From positions 124,001 through 188,000 of the forward strand of contig CANLTE010000004.1 in assembly GCA_947493885.1 (NCBI GenBank): a stretch of DNA of 64,000 bases, read 5' to 3'. A program made the position numbers and the translations under genes. This stretch comes from an uncultured Maribacter sp. (lineage in GTDB: Bacteria; Bacteroidota; Bacteroidia; Flavobacteriales; Flavobacteriaceae). This document shows positions 37,320-47,505 of this stretch, in pieces. Positions within the stretch are counted from its first letter, which is position 1. Every line of letters starts with the position of its first letter. The notes below the pieces were generated by a model, which saw nothing but the letters and a program-made list of their open reading frames with translations, was not told the origin of the DNA and did no database searches.

Positions 37320-38942
37320 ATGAACAGAAGTTTATTTTTATCTGCTTTTATATTAATCAACATTTCTTTTTTTGCACAAGGACAGGAATTTACAAAACAG
37401 GACTCGTTAAGAGGTAGTATTACTCCCGAAAGAGCTTGGTGGGATTTAAATTACTATCATTTAAAAGTTACTGTAGATCCTGAAAAAAAATTCATTTCAG
37501 GTAGCAATACAATTCGATATAAAGTTTTGGAAGAAAACCAAACACTTCAGATAGATTTACAGCGGCCGCTAAAAATAAACAAAGTAACACAAGATGGTAA
37601 AACTCTTGAGTTTACCTCAACAGGAAATGCTCATTTTATAAAATTAAAAAAGAAACAGCAAAAAAAGCAATATAACGAGGTTATAGTTCATTATTCTGGA
37701 AAACCCAGAGAAGCCATTAGAGCCCCATGGGATGGCGGTTTTTCTTGGAAGACAGATAGTAATGGTAATCCATTTGTTGCAACATCTTGTCAGGGTATTG
37801 GCGCCAGTATTTGGTGGCCTAACAAAGACCATATGTATGATGAAGTAGATAGTATGGCTATAAGTGTTACAGTTCCCAAAAAACTAATAAATGTTTCAAA
37901 TGGAAAACTGTTAAGTGTTGAAAAGAAAGATGATACCGCTACTTACAATTGGTTTGTTACCAACCCCATAAATAACTACGGTGTAAATGTAAATATCGGT
38001 GATTATGTTCATTTTGGAGAGAAGTATGACGGTGAAAATGGGGAATTAGATATTAATTACTACGTGCTCAAGGAAAACTTATCAAAAGCAAAAAAACAGT
38101 TTAAACAAACGAAACTAATGTTTGAAGCTTTTGAAAATTGGTTTGGCCCTTACCCGTTTTATGAAGATGGCTTTAAACTGGTTGAAGTACCATATTTAGG
38201 TATGGAACATCAAAGTTCGGTTACATATGGTAATAAATATAAAAATGGTTATTTAGGACGAGATTTATCGAAAACTGGGTGGGGTTTAAAGTTTGACTTT
38301 ATAATAATCCATGAATCTGGTCATGAGTGGTTTGCTAACAATATCACCTACAAAGATGCCGCTGACATGTGGATTCATGAAAGCTTTACTGCATATTCGG
38401 AAAGCTTATATCTTGATTATCATTTCGGAACAAAAGCTGCAAACGAATATATAATTGGTACACGTTCAAATATTCTAAATGATAAACCAATAATAGGTCA
38501 CTATAATGTAAATAACACAGGCTCTAGTGACATGTACTATAAAGGGGCTAATATGTTACACACCTTGCGTCAACTTATTGAGGATGACGCCCTATGGAAA
38601 TCAATCTTAAGAGGACTAAATAAAGAGTTTTATCATCAAACTGTAACTACAGAACAAATAGAGAATTACATAAGCAAACAAACCAATAAGGGTCTCTCTG
38701 CTTTCTTTAATCAATATTTAAGAACTACCAAAATACCTATTTTAGAATATCAACTTACCAATGAAAAATTAACTTACAGATATACCAATATAGTTGCAGA
38801 TTTTGATATGCCTGTAAGGATATTTATTGACAAGCAACCGCAATGGATATTCCCTTCAAAAGATTGGAAAACGGATAACATCAAATCCTCAAAAATCAAA
38901 ATAGACGAGAATTTTTACATACAAGCAAAACCAACAAAATAA
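37320..38942 (+). CDS. Secreted M1-family metallopeptidase
   Basis: The 540-residue protein has a signal peptide (MNRSLFLSAFILINISFFAQG). An M1 aminopeptidase fold follows with zinc motif HESGHEW: His331, Glu332, His335, with 18 residues to the third ligand Glu354. The substrate loop GMEHQSSVTYG takes the place of GAMEN. It is shorter than classical aminopeptidase N (~870) and lacks the large C-terminal helical domain. It would cut N-terminal residues from peptides in the periplasm or at the surface. It is the second gene of a two-peptidase operon with the M28 enzyme and converges with the ThuA fusion gene 5 bases later. Confidence 0.93.
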   Translation: MNRSLFLSAFILINISFFAQGQEFTKQDSLRGSITPERAWWDLNYYHLKVTVDPEKKFISGSNTIRYKVLEENQTLQIDLQRPLKINKVTQDGKTLEFTSTGNAHFIKLKKKQQKKQYNEVIVHYSGKPREAIRAPWDGGFSWKTDSNGNPFVATSCQGIGASIWWPNKDHMYDEVDSMAISVTVPKKLINVSNGKLLSVEKKDDTATYNWFVTNPINNYGVNVNIGDYVHFGEKYDGENGELDINYYVLKENLSKAKKQFKQTKLMFEAFENWFGPYPFYEDGFKLVEVPYLGMEHQSSVTYGNKYKNGYLGRDLSKTGWGLKFDFIIIHESGHEWFANNITYKDAADMWIHESFTAYSESLYLDYHFGTKAANEYIIGTRSNILNDKPIIGHYNVNNTGSSDMYYKGANMLHTLRQLIEDDALWKSILRGLNKEFYHQTVTTEQIENYISKQTNKGLSAFFNQYLRTTKIPILEYQLTNEKLTYRYTNIVADFDMPVRIFIDKQPQWIFPSKDWKTDNIKSSKIKIDENFYIQAKPTK

Positions 38943-38947
38943 TACTA

Positions 38948-41900
38948 TTATTCGGTATCATCCTTTTGTGATAATGCAACCACCTTGGTACTTGTTAAAG
39001 GAATAGCTCCGTTTGAACCATTATCTGTATAGCTTGCTGTTATTACCATAGTATTGCCTTTTTCCACTTTTTCAGGTACAATGATACCCTTTACTGGTAA
39101 CGAAGGTTTTTTATCTTCACCTGTTAACGAAGCAATATAAGTAGCTATTTGTCGTGATTCACTTGTCGTAATATTGGGGTGCGCTGGCATTACAACTTCT
39201 CCCCATACTCCTGCTCCACCTGTTGCTATTTTATTCTGAATATACTTCATAAAATTTGAGTCGTTTTTATACTTCTCAGCCACCTCTATATAGGAAGGCC
39301 CTAAGGAAGGTTCTGACTCTTTATGACATGCTTTACAATCCATACTTTGCGTAAGTGACTTTCCAATAACCGTTTCAGAAACTTGTTGATGCCCCATAGA
39401 CATGGCTACTTTATCCATACCTTCTAAATAATCTACTGATACAAAAATGTTGGATGCATCAATGGTTTCCTCATCGGAATCTGTAACCACAACCTCATAG
39501 GAAATTGCTTCTCCCGGAACAAATGATGTCATATCTCCATCTATAATGTTAATAGTAACATTAGGTAAGGTGTTACCAGAGACAATATGATGCGTTGCAC
39601 TTTCAACTGATTCTCCTTTACCATCATTTACTGCTACAGAAACCTTATAGTCCCCTACTTCATCATATGTGAAAGATATTTGTGGTTCGGTGGTCTTTTT
39701 AATAACTCCGTTACCCAAGTTCCATTCATAAGTTAACATGTCATCTTCTCTATCTACGGCATCAACCTTTGCTGAAACAACTAATGGTGTTTTTCCAGAA
39801 GTTTTATCCACCTCAAAATTGTTAATTATTGGAGCTCTATTTCCCCCATTAAACGAGATATAACTTAGAGCAGCATCCGGATTTTTAGAAAACCACCCCT
39901 TACCATATTCTAAAAGATAAATTTTTCCATCAGATCCCACCTCCATATCTATTAAACTATTAACCTGAATATCAGAGGCAAAAGGTTCCATTTTATTGAA
40001 ATTTCCGTCTTTAAAAAAGGTAACTGCTTTCATCCATCCTCTTATCCAATCATAAACAATTACTTTTCCATCATAATAACTAGGTAGGTTATTTTTTCCA
40101 TCATACAAATCTGAATAATAAACAGGTCCTGCCATAGCATTTCTACCCCCTGAACCTACTTGAGGAAACTCACCAGAATCAACGTAAGGATAATAAGCAT
40201 AGGCTGGCATTGCTTTTGGCAACTCTTTTAACCCAGTATTGTTCTTAGAAGTATTCATTGGTTTTTCTGGATTAAACGCTTCTCCGTGTTCACCAGTAGC
40301 ATAATTATATTCACGATACGCTTTATTGTCTGCGATAAAAAATGGCCAACCAAAGTTACCAGCCTCTTTAGCTTGATTCATTTCGTCATACCCTTTTGGA
40401 CCTCTGGTATCAAAGGCATCTTTTCTAGAATCAGGCCCAACATCACCCCAATATACATAACCGTTTTTCTGATCTACCGAAATACGGTATGGGTTTCTAT
40501 GTCCCATGGTATATATTTCTGGTCGTGTGTTTGCAGTACCTTCTGGAAAAAGATTTCCTTCTGGTATAGTATAAGAACCATCTTTGTTTACCTTAATTCT
40601 AATTATTTTACCACGTAAATCGTTGGTATTTCCTGAAGAACGTCTGGCATCATATTGTTCACTTCCTTCAACATTATTTAAAGGAGCAAACCCGTTATTT
40701 GTATACTTTACTCCTTTTTGATTAAAAGGAGTGGCATTATCCCCTGTAGATAAGTACAATAAACCATTTGAGTCAAAAGCTATTGAACCTCCTGTATGAC
40801 AACAAATTTCACGTTGACTGTCAACATCTAAGATAATTTGCTCAGAATTTAAATCAAAAACCCCTTCCTTAAACTTAAAACGAGATAGTCTATTTACCCA
40901 TGTATCACCAGATGGGCTATAAAAAACATATACCCAGTTATTTTCAGCATAATTAGGGTCTTTTTGCAGTCCCATCAAGCCTTCCTCAGCATTTACACCT
41001 TTCACACTAGCTTTAAAATAAACATCTAAAAAGGCCACCTCCTTTATTTCTTTCGACAAATGATTATAATGCAAAATTTCTCCCCGTCGTTGCGCTACCA
41101 AAACATCATTATTTGGCAAAATTGTCATTTCTGTAGGTTCAAAAAAAGCGCCAACCTTTAAATTTACTTTAGAAAACCTATCCATATCTGGAGGAATTTG
41201 AGATAACGCCTTGGTGTAATCTAAATTTTGGTTTTCTCCTATTGCATATTTTATTCCAGCTAAAACGTGATTCAGAAACTTGGTATCTTCGTAACTTTCA
41301 TCAGTATGACCTAATGCAGTGTAAAAAGCTCTTCCTCCATCATACTCATGATACCAACTAATTGGATGATTTTCCCCATTTTCTCCACCAGAATAAGAAT
41401 TTTCATCAACCGTAACTACTACATTTACCTTTTCATTTATACGTTTTAAATTGTATATCTCATCAGCCTTATGCCATTTTCCCTCAGCTAATCCAAAATT
41501 ACCATCAACAATACTATAATCAGCTTCGGGAGTACCAGATGGGTGGCTTTTAAATTGTGCTCCAACCAACTTGGTATACCAGCCCCAATCATATTCAGTA
41601 TCTGTAGCAGCATGTATACCAACAAATCCTCCACCTGATTGAATGTAACGTTCAAAAGCCGCTTCCTGATAATGATTCAAAATATTACCTGTAGTATTTA
41701 AAAAGATAACAGAAGAATATTTTTTTAAATTGTCATCACTAAAAGAAACCGCGTTTATTGTAGTATCAACTTCAAATCCATTCTCTTTTCCTAATTTTTG
41801 CAGTGCTTCAATTCCTTTTGAAATTGATTTATGTTTATACCCTATAGTTTTGGAAAAAACTAAAACTTTTGGAGTTCCTTCTCGTTTGTTATTACATGAA

Positions 41901-41950
41901 AAATTAAGGATAGATAAAATACTAAGTAAGACTAAAATATTATGCTTCAT
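38948..41950 (-). CDS. ThuA / PQQ-type sugar dehydrogenase / PKD / cytochrome c fusion lipoprotein
   Basis: The 1000-residue lipoprotein has lipobox LNFSC with Cys19. Its domains in order are as follows. A ThuA glutamine-amidotransferase-like domain spans about 28-240 (GGGFVGIHAATDTEYDW, HPISWYHEYDGGRAFYTALGH). A glucose/sorbosone dehydrogenase propeller spans about 262-690 (EPTEMTILPNNDVLVAQRRG, GDNATPF, MGHRNPYRI). A PKD domain spans about 705-795 (YEWNLGNG, GDYKVSVAVNDG). A monohaem cytochrome c domain spans about 850-940 (CKACH haem site, axial Met in VVMPAHP). The layout suggests oxidation of a sugar in the periplasm, with electrons passed to the haem. The gene is monocistronic; the substrate is unknown. 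Confidence 0.9.
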   Translation of the reverse strand: MKHNILVLLSILSILNFSCNNKREGTPKVLVFSKTIGYKHKSISKGIEALQKLGKENGFEVDTTINAVSFSDDNLKKYSSVIFLNTTGNILNHYQEAAFERYIQSGGGFVGIHAATDTEYDWGWYTKLVGAQFKSHPSGTPEADYSIVDGNFGLAEGKWHKADEIYNLKRINEKVNVVVTVDENSYSGGENGENHPISWYHEYDGGRAFYTALGHTDESYEDTKFLNHVLAGIKYAIGENQNLDYTKALSQIPPDMDRFSKVNLKVGAFFEPTEMTILPNNDVLVAQRRGEILHYNHLSKEIKEVAFLDVYFKASVKGVNAEEGLMGLQKDPNYAENNWVYVFYSPSGDTWVNRLSRFKFKEGVFDLNSEQIILDVDSQREICCHTGGSIAFDSNGLLYLSTGDNATPFNQKGVKYTNNGFAPLNNVEGSEQYDARRSSGNTNDLRGKIIRIKVNKDGSYTIPEGNLFPEGTANTRPEIYTMGHRNPYRISVDQKNGYVYWGDVGPDSRKDAFDTRGPKGYDEMNQAKEAGNFGWPFFIADNKAYREYNYATGEHGEAFNPEKPMNTSKNNTGLKELPKAMPAYAYYPYVDSGEFPQVGSGGRNAMAGPVYYSDLYDGKNNLPSYYDGKVIVYDWIRGWMKAVTFFKDGNFNKMEPFASDIQVNSLIDMEVGSDGKIYLLEYGKGWFSKNPDAALSYISFNGGNRAPIINNFEVDKTSGKTPLVVSAKVDAVDREDDMLTYEWNLGNGVIKKTTEPQISFTYDEVGDYKVSVAVNDGKGESVESATHHIVSGNTLPNVTINIIDGDMTSFVPGEAISYEVVVTDSDEETIDASNIFVSVDYLEGMDKVAMSMGHQQVSETVIGKSLTQSMDCKACHKESEPSLGPSYIEVAEKYKNDSNFMKYIQNKIATGGAGVWGEVVMPAHPNITTSESRQIATYIASLTGEDKKPSLPVKGIIVPEKVEKGNTMVITASYTDNGSNGAIPLTSTKVVALSQKDDTE

Positions 41951-42084
41951 TGCCGTAAACCATTTATATTAATTAGATTGTAAATGTAGGGGTTAGATTT
42001 TGAATTGAGTGCAACAAATTAACCAATATATTGCCATTATGTTTAAATTTAGACGAATTTGCCCTTCATAAGTAAAAAAGTATA

Positions 42085-42660
42085 ATGACCCCAACAAAAG
42101 AACTCTATTTTAAAAATGATATGGAATGGCGAGAATGGCTACATAAAAATCATACAACTAGTGGAGGTATTTATATAATATTTTACAAAGTTGGTCATGA
42201 AATGAAAAGTATGCGATGGGAAGAAGCTGTAAAAGTAGCACTATGTTATGGATGGATAGACAGTACTGTAAAAAGTTTAGGAGATGGAAAAAGAAGACAA
42301 TATTTCTGTGCCAGAAATAAGAAAAGTGTTTGGAGTAAATTAAACAAAAACCATATTAAGGAATTAAAACAGAAAGGACTTATGCATGAGAGTGGTCTTA
42401 AAAGCATTAAGATAGCCAAACAGAATGGTTCATGGAAAGCGTTAGAAGATGCTGAAAATGGTATCATTCCAGCAATATTGCAGAAAGCTTTTAACGAGAA
42501 CCCTATTGCTTTAAAAAACTTCAATAATTTTAGTCCGAGCTACAGAAAAAGCTATTTATACTGGGTAAACCAAGCAAAAAGAGAAGAAACCAAAAATAAG
42601 CGAGTCAAAGAAATTATTCGCCTATGTACTCTCAACATAAAGTCCAGAGATACTTTATAA
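42085..42660 (+). CDS. YdeI/OmpD-associated family protein
   Basis: The 191-residue cytoplasmic protein matches the YdeI/OmpD-associated family: LYFKNDMEWREWLHKNH at the start, MRWEEAVKVALCYGWIDS in the first third, CARNKKSVWSKLNKNHIKEL in the middle and FSPSYRKSYLYWVNQAKREETKNKRV near the end. Function is not established; some members are linked to stress tolerance or bacteriocin protection. It stands alone, divergent from the ThuA fusion gene with about 134 bases between. No other recognisable motif is present. Confidence 0.85.
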   Translation: MTPTKELYFKNDMEWREWLHKNHTTSGGIYIIFYKVGHEMKSMRWEEAVKVALCYGWIDSTVKSLGDGKRRQYFCARNKKSVWSKLNKNHIKELKQKGLMHESGLKSIKIAKQNGSWKALEDAENGIIPAILQKAFNENPIALKNFNNFSPSYRKSYLYWVNQAKREETKNKRVKEIIRLCTLNIKSRDTL

Positions 42661-42711
42661 ATTCAGGCATTTCATTAACATTGCTTTAAGAGTTCAGCAC
42701 GCATATTTCTG

Positions 42712-42719
42712 TATATTTA
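42712..42719 (+). promoter_or_regulatory. Possible -7 box upstream of the VPS10-like gene
   Basis: TATATTTA differs from TAnnTTTG in the last base only and lies 32 bases before the ATG at 42752. It is directly followed by the palindrome GCCGGC. Confidence 0.3.
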
Positions 42720-42751
42720 TGCCGGCTAATTAATCATTCCAAATAAACCAA

Positions 42752-45700
42752 ATGAAAAAAATATTTCCTCTGGTGATGCTATTTGCATCCATCTCGTTAT
42801 TATCTCAAGATTTTACCATGAAAATGGTTCAAGACTTAAAACCTCGAAATATAGGTCCCGGGGGCATGAGCGGTCGTGTAACGGCAATTGATGTTGTTCA
42901 TAAAAATACTGATGTTATGTATATCGGAACGGCCTCTGGTGGAATATGGAAATCTACCTCTGGTGGAATTAAATGGGAGCCAATTTTTGAAAAAGAACTT
43001 ACAAGCTCCATTGGTGCAATTGCCATTCAACAATCCAATCCTTCAATTGTTTGGGCAGGTACTGGAGAAGGCAACCCTAGAAACAGTCTAAACGGTGGGT
43101 TTGGTATATACAAATCTCTCGATAGTGGAAAAACCTGGAAATCTATGGGATTAAAAAAAACACGGCACATACACCGAATTAAAATAGACCCTATGAATCC
43201 AAATACAGTGTATGTTGGGGCTATTGGAGCTCCTTGGGGGGAGCATGCTGAAAGAGGTGTTTACAAAACAACAGATGGCGGTGTAACTTGGGAAAAAAAT
43301 CTTTTTGTAAATAATAAAACTGGTGCAGCAGATTTGGTTATGGACCCATCAAATCCGAACAAACTTATTGCGGCTATGTGGGAACATAAAAGAGACCCTT
43401 GGTTTTTTAAGTCTGGTGGAAAAGGGAGTGGACTTTATATTACTCATGACGGAGGAGATAACTGGGAACAAATTTCTGAAGAAGATGGGTTACCATCTGG
43501 TGATTTAGGAAGAATTGGTATTGCTATAGCACCCGGAAAACCAAATATTGTTTATGCATTGGTTGAAGCTAAAAAAAATGCATTGTATAAATCGGTTGAC
43601 GGAGGTGTTAAATGGAAAAAAATTAATGCTAAAACCGATATTGGAAATAGACCTTTCTATTACTCAGAAATATACGTAGACCCTCAAAACGAAAATAGAG
43701 TTTATTCTGTTTTCACTTATATTAATGTTTCAGAAGACGGTGGCAAAAATTTTACACAACTAATGCCTGCATACAATGTTTCTAATGGGGTACATCCGGA
43801 TCATCATGCCTGGTGGATTCATCCAGAAAATGGTCAGTTTATGCTAGATGGTAATGACGGTGGTTTAAATATTACTAAAGATGGTGGTAAATCATGGCGG
43901 TTTATTGGAAATCTACCTGTTGCCCAATTTTACCATATAAATGTAGACAACGAATATCCTTATAACGTATATGGAGGAATGCAAGACAATGGTTCTTGGA
44001 GAGGTCCCGCCTATGCATGGAGAGCTCAAGGTATTAGAAATAGTTATTGGCAAGAAATTGCATTTGGCGATGGTTTTGATGTGGTTCCAGACAAAGACAA
44101 CTCACAGTACGGATATGCCATGAGTCAACAAGGTTATGTCTCACGCTACGATTGGAAAACAGGTAACAATTATATTGTAAGACCTACTCCACCGGACTCA
44201 AAAACGAAATTGCGTTTTAACTGGAACGCAGCAATTGGTCAAGATCCTTTTGAAAACAACACCGTTTATTTTGGCAGTCAGTTTGTACACAAAAGTACTG
44301 ATAAAGGGCTTACTTGGCAGGTAATTTCACCAGACCTCACTACAAACGACCCTGAAAAACAAAAACAAAGCGAAAGCGGTGGTTTGACCTTAGATGCCAC
44401 TGGTGCGGAAAATTACTGCACACTATTGGTAATTGAACCATCTGCTGTAGAGAAAGATATGCTATGGACAGCTTCTGATGATGGTCGAGTACATTTTACC
44501 CAAAATGGAGGCACCACCTGGACAGAGGTAACCAAAAATATAAAAGGATTACCCGCGGGTAGTTGGATTCCTCAAATTAAGGCATCAAACAAAAATAAAG
44601 GAGAAGCATTATTAATTGCTAATGACTATAGAAGATTTAACTACATTCCTTACGCATATAAAACTAAAAACTATGGAAAAACCTGGGAACGTATCGTAGA
44701 CCAAAATGATGTTCAAAGTTATACCCTTTCAATAGTTGAAGATATAGAAAATCCTAATTTGCTATTCTTAGGAACCGATGATGGTTTGTACATTTCTTTT
44801 AATGCAGGTGAAAAATGGCAAAAATGGACAGAAGGTTATCCTACGGTTTCTACGAAAGATTTAGTAATTCACCCTCGTGAACACGACTTAGTAATAGGTA
44901 CTTTTGGTCGTGCTGCATGGGTTTTAGATGATATTCGCCCTTTACGTGCAATTGCTAAAACTCCATCAATTCTTGAAAGAAATATTAAACTTTTTACCCC
45001 TCCAACCGGATACCAAGCTGCTTATCAACAACCGACTGGAAGTAGATTTGGAGGAGACGCAATGTACAACGCTGAAAATAAGAAAAGTGGAGCTATGATT
45101 ACTTATTTTCTAAAGCAAGGATATAAAGCAAAACCTAAGAAAGAAGATAAAAAAGAAGAAAACGAAGACTCCACTAAAAAAACAACAAAAAGAGATTCTA
45201 TCACATTTACCTTTTATCAAGCAGATAAATTAATTAGGACCTTAAAATATAAAACTCCCGAAAAAGCAGGATTCCACAGAATATATTGGAGCATGGATGA
45301 AAAAGGTCCAGACAAACCTTCGCGAAAAATCAATAAAAATAAAAAAGAACCCAGCGGAATTAAAGTTAAACCTGGCACGTACATCATTAAAGCCTCTTAT
45401 GGTGATTATACTGATGAGACTACAATTGAGATAAAATCTGACCCAAGACTCAACGTTTCTGAATCCTCAATTAATGAAGTCTATGCTTTTTCTAGTAAAG
45501 TAAACAAACTAACACAAACTGCTGCTGATGCGGTTAAGCAACTGGTTGAAAGTAAAAACACTGCTCAAAAATATCAAAAAGAGCTTAAGGGGTTAGATAA
45601 AGAAAAGTTTAAGGAAGAAATAACTGCATCAAAAAAAATAGTCAAAAAAATTGATAGTTTAGTCGCGCTGTACATTGGAAAAGACGATAAAAGACAAGGT

Positions 45701-45946
45701 ATTGTGCGTAATCCTGAAATTACGGTGATGAAACGTATAGGAAGTGCAAGCTACTACGGAGCAACGCGCAAAACAGGAATTACATCCACCGAAGAAAAAC
45801 TGTTACAATTTGCTGAAGATGAACTGCAAAGTGCTTTAGATAATACAAATGTTTTTTTCAACAATGATTGGAATACTTATAAAGAAAACATTACCAAACT
45901 TAATGTTTCGCACTTTAAAGAAACTAAAAAAATTAGTGTAAATTAA
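42752..45946 (+). CDS. Large secreted VPS10/sortilin-like beta-propeller protein
   Basis: The 1064-residue protein has a signal peptide (MKKIFPLVMLFASISLLSQ) and at least ten Asp-box motifs across residues ~60-720, for example DSGKTWKSMG, TDGGVTWEKN, HDGGDNWEQI, KDGGKSWRFI, NGGTTWTEV and NYGKTWERI. Conserved SGRVTAIDVV and TASGGIWKSTSGG at the start are typical of this Bacteroidota family, often called glycosyl hydrolase. The C-terminal ~330 residues contain a KKEDKKEENEDSTKK linker, a FlgD-like Ig fold (FHRIYWSMDEKG, KPGTYIIKASYGD) and a helical tail. No T9SS tag is visible. The role is unknown; binding or peptide processing is possible. Confidence 0.85.
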   Translation: MKKIFPLVMLFASISLLSQDFTMKMVQDLKPRNIGPGGMSGRVTAIDVVHKNTDVMYIGTASGGIWKSTSGGIKWEPIFEKELTSSIGAIAIQQSNPSIVWAGTGEGNPRNSLNGGFGIYKSLDSGKTWKSMGLKKTRHIHRIKIDPMNPNTVYVGAIGAPWGEHAERGVYKTTDGGVTWEKNLFVNNKTGAADLVMDPSNPNKLIAAMWEHKRDPWFFKSGGKGSGLYITHDGGDNWEQISEEDGLPSGDLGRIGIAIAPGKPNIVYALVEAKKNALYKSVDGGVKWKKINAKTDIGNRPFYYSEIYVDPQNENRVYSVFTYINVSEDGGKNFTQLMPAYNVSNGVHPDHHAWWIHPENGQFMLDGNDGGLNITKDGGKSWRFIGNLPVAQFYHINVDNEYPYNVYGGMQDNGSWRGPAYAWRAQGIRNSYWQEIAFGDGFDVVPDKDNSQYGYAMSQQGYVSRYDWKTGNNYIVRPTPPDSKTKLRFNWNAAIGQDPFENNTVYFGSQFVHKSTDKGLTWQVISPDLTTNDPEKQKQSESGGLTLDATGAENYCTLLVIEPSAVEKDMLWTASDDGRVHFTQNGGTTWTEVTKNIKGLPAGSWIPQIKASNKNKGEALLIANDYRRFNYIPYAYKTKNYGKTWERIVDQNDVQSYTLSIVEDIENPNLLFLGTDDGLYISFNAGEKWQKWTEGYPTVSTKDLVIHPREHDLVIGTFGRAAWVLDDIRPLRAIAKTPSILERNIKLFTPPTGYQAAYQQPTGSRFGGDAMYNAENKKSGAMITYFLKQGYKAKPKKEDKKEENEDSTKKTTKRDSITFTFYQADKLIRTLKYKTPEKAGFHRIYWSMDEKGPDKPSRKINKNKKEPSGIKVKPGTYIIKASYGDYTDETTIEIKSDPRLNVSESSINEVYAFSSKVNKLTQTAADAVKQLVESKNTAQKYQKELKGLDKEKFKEEITASKKIVKKIDSLVALYIGKDDKRQGIVRNPEITVMKRIGSASYYGATRKTGITSTEEKLLQFAEDELQSALDNTNVFFNNDWNTYKENITKLNVSHFKETKKISVN

Positions 45947-45967
45947 TATCATTATACAGAACAATTT

Positions 45968-45997
45968 AAAGCGTCAGTTATACTACTGGCGCTTTTT
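45968..45997 (+). terminator. Terminator of the VPS10-like gene
   Basis: AAAGCGTCAGT and ACTGGCGCTTT pair with one G-T wobble around a short loop, followed by a T-run. It lies 22 bases after the stop codon. Confidence 0.85.
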
Positions 45998-46073
45998 TAT
46001 TGAAACATATTTGAATGCTCTTGTTTTAATTTATTGCGTGACCAATGTCAGTTTTTAACAATAGTTCTTGCGA

Positions 46074-46081
46074 TAGTTTTG
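46074..46081 (+). promoter_or_regulatory. -7 promoter box of the DUF2490 gene
   Basis: TAGTTTTG is an exact TAnnTTTG box 19 bases before the ATG at 46101. It overlaps a small perfect hairpin, GATAGT-N5-ACTATC (46072-46088). Confidence 0.45.
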
Positions 46082-46100
46082 TACTATCAAACAGAAACTA

Positions 46101-46784
46101 ATGCGATTTACTTTACTCTTGACTTTTTGCATAGCATGTGTATATTCAACACTTTTTTCTCAAGAAAACAAAGAAGACTATGTTGGCACCTGGATAATTA
46201 TTGCTGGTTCAAATAAAATTAGTGATAAACTAAGCATTCCAACAGTAGGTATACTAGCTGAACATAAATTTTTTAATCGCTTTCAATTTGGTTTTTTTAG
46301 AACTGGATTAACATATCATTTCAATCCAAAATTTCAGGCCACCTTGGGTTATGCTTATAATCAATTAGAACCTTTTATTGAAAATCCAAATACCACCAAA
46401 GAATACCATCAAAATATAATTTATGCAGAAGCTGTTTTAAAACAAAAACAAAAAAGACTTAAGCTTTCTCATAGGTATCGGTTAGAAAATAGGTGGCTTG
46501 GCAATAAAAATGGTGCTGTTGCCAAATTAAGAATCAGATATCGCTTAAGATTTAGATATCCTATTCGAAAAAATATACATGCTGATATTTTCAACGAACT
46601 ATTTATTAATTTACAAGATGATGCTTTTAATCAAAACAGATTGTATTTAGGTCTGAGTTACAAAATAACACCATCAATAAGTATGGGAGCCGGTTATTTT
46701 AAAATACACTTTCCAAACGCTCATTACAATTATATCCGCCTGGGAATGAGCTTCAAAACTAATTTCAGCAATACATCTAAGTAA
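46101..46784 (+). CDS. DUF2490 family outer-membrane beta-barrel protein
   Basis: The 227-residue protein has a signal peptide ending LFSQ. A series of amphipathic strands ends in FKTNF near the C-terminus, as in small outer-membrane barrels. The family pattern is visible in GTWIIIAGSNKISDKLS, HKFFNRFQFGFFRTGLTYHFNP, HRYRLENRWLG and RLYLGLSYKI. DUF2490 has no known function and is widespread in Bacteroidota. The gene has its own promoter box and is followed by the YceI-like gene, which seems separate. Confidence 0.8.
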   Translation: MRFTLLLTFCIACVYSTLFSQENKEDYVGTWIIIAGSNKISDKLSIPTVGILAEHKFFNRFQFGFFRTGLTYHFNPKFQATLGYAYNQLEPFIENPNTTKEYHQNIIYAEAVLKQKQKRLKLSHRYRLENRWLGNKNGAVAKLRIRYRLRFRYPIRKNIHADIFNELFINLQDDAFNQNRLYLGLSYKITPSISMGAGYFKIHFPNAHYNYIRLGMSFKTNFSNTSK

Positions 46785-46866
46785 ATTTCACTTTTTCATT
46801 CGATTTCATTGGTTGTCGTAAGAATAAATAATTTGTACATTAGATTCAAAACTAATCTTAATCTAT

Positions 46867-47493
46867 ATGAAAAAACTAGCATTTGCATCAGTCTGTTTAT
46901 TAATCGCCATTGGAATTAGTTGTAAAGAGGCAAAAAAAGAAGAAAAAAAAGTTGAAATCAAAGTAAGCTCCCCAACGTACAGCTTGGTCATAGACTCTTC
47001 TAAAGTGAGTTTCACTGCATACAAAACAACTGACAAATTACCTGTGGGTGGTACTTTTACCGAAATTAACATCTCAGAAAACACAGATGGCGCTACTCCT
47101 CTTGAAGCTCTTAACGGTACTAAATTTAGTATCCCTGTAAGCAGTTTATTCACAAATGACGGAACCGGTACCAGAGACCCAAAAATTAAAGAATTCTTTT
47201 TTGGAGTTATGAAAAATACCGAGCTTATTTCAGGTGCTTTTAAGTCTACAAATAACACTACTTCTGTTGATGTTACATTAAATGGTGAAACTCAAAATAT
47301 TCCTCTTAAATATACTATTACAGGAGACAACATTACTTTTGAAGGGGTTATGCAGCTTGAAAATTGGAACGCCCTTGATGCAATAGCTTCATTAAATAAA
47401 GTTTGCGAAGCATTACATGCTGGAAAAGATGGTGTTAGCAAAACATGGTCTGAAGTTGCTATTAAAGCTGAAGTTCTGGTTGTAAAAAAATAA
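46867..47493 (+). CDS. YceI-like lipoprotein
   Basis: The 208-residue protein has a lipoprotein signal (IGISC, Cys19) and a lysine/glutamate-rich linker. A YceI-type lipocalin-like domain follows: SLVIDSSKVSFTAYKTTDKLPVGGTFTEI, then KIKEFFFGVMKNTELISGAFKS and YTITGDNITFEGVMQLENW (read in parts). YceI proteins bind isoprenoid-like lipids in the periplasm. Here the N-terminal lipid would anchor it to a membrane. The sequence is divergent from classical YceI at the C-terminus. It stands alone and is followed by a large hairpin. Confidence 0.8.
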   Translation: MKKLAFASVCLLIAIGISCKEAKKEEKKVEIKVSSPTYSLVIDSSKVSFTAYKTTDKLPVGGTFTEINISENTDGATPLEALNGTKFSIPVSSLFTNDGTGTRDPKIKEFFFGVMKNTELISGAFKSTNNTTSVDVTLNGETQNIPLKYTITGDNITFEGVMQLENWNALDAIASLNKVCEALHAGKDGVSKTWSEVAIKAEVLVVKK

Positions 47494-47505
47494 ACTTTCT
47501 ACTAT

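Noticed and set aside
38943-38947. Missing C-terminal domain remnant of the ThuA fusion protein
   Set aside because: Some relatives may carry an extra carbohydrate-binding domain, but only 5 bases separate this gene from the M1 peptidase, so no remnant exists and nothing shows a truncation.
46034-46216. 60-residue ORF before the DUF2490 gene
   Set aside because: It starts upstream of the promoter box and overlaps the DUF2490 signal peptide in another frame.
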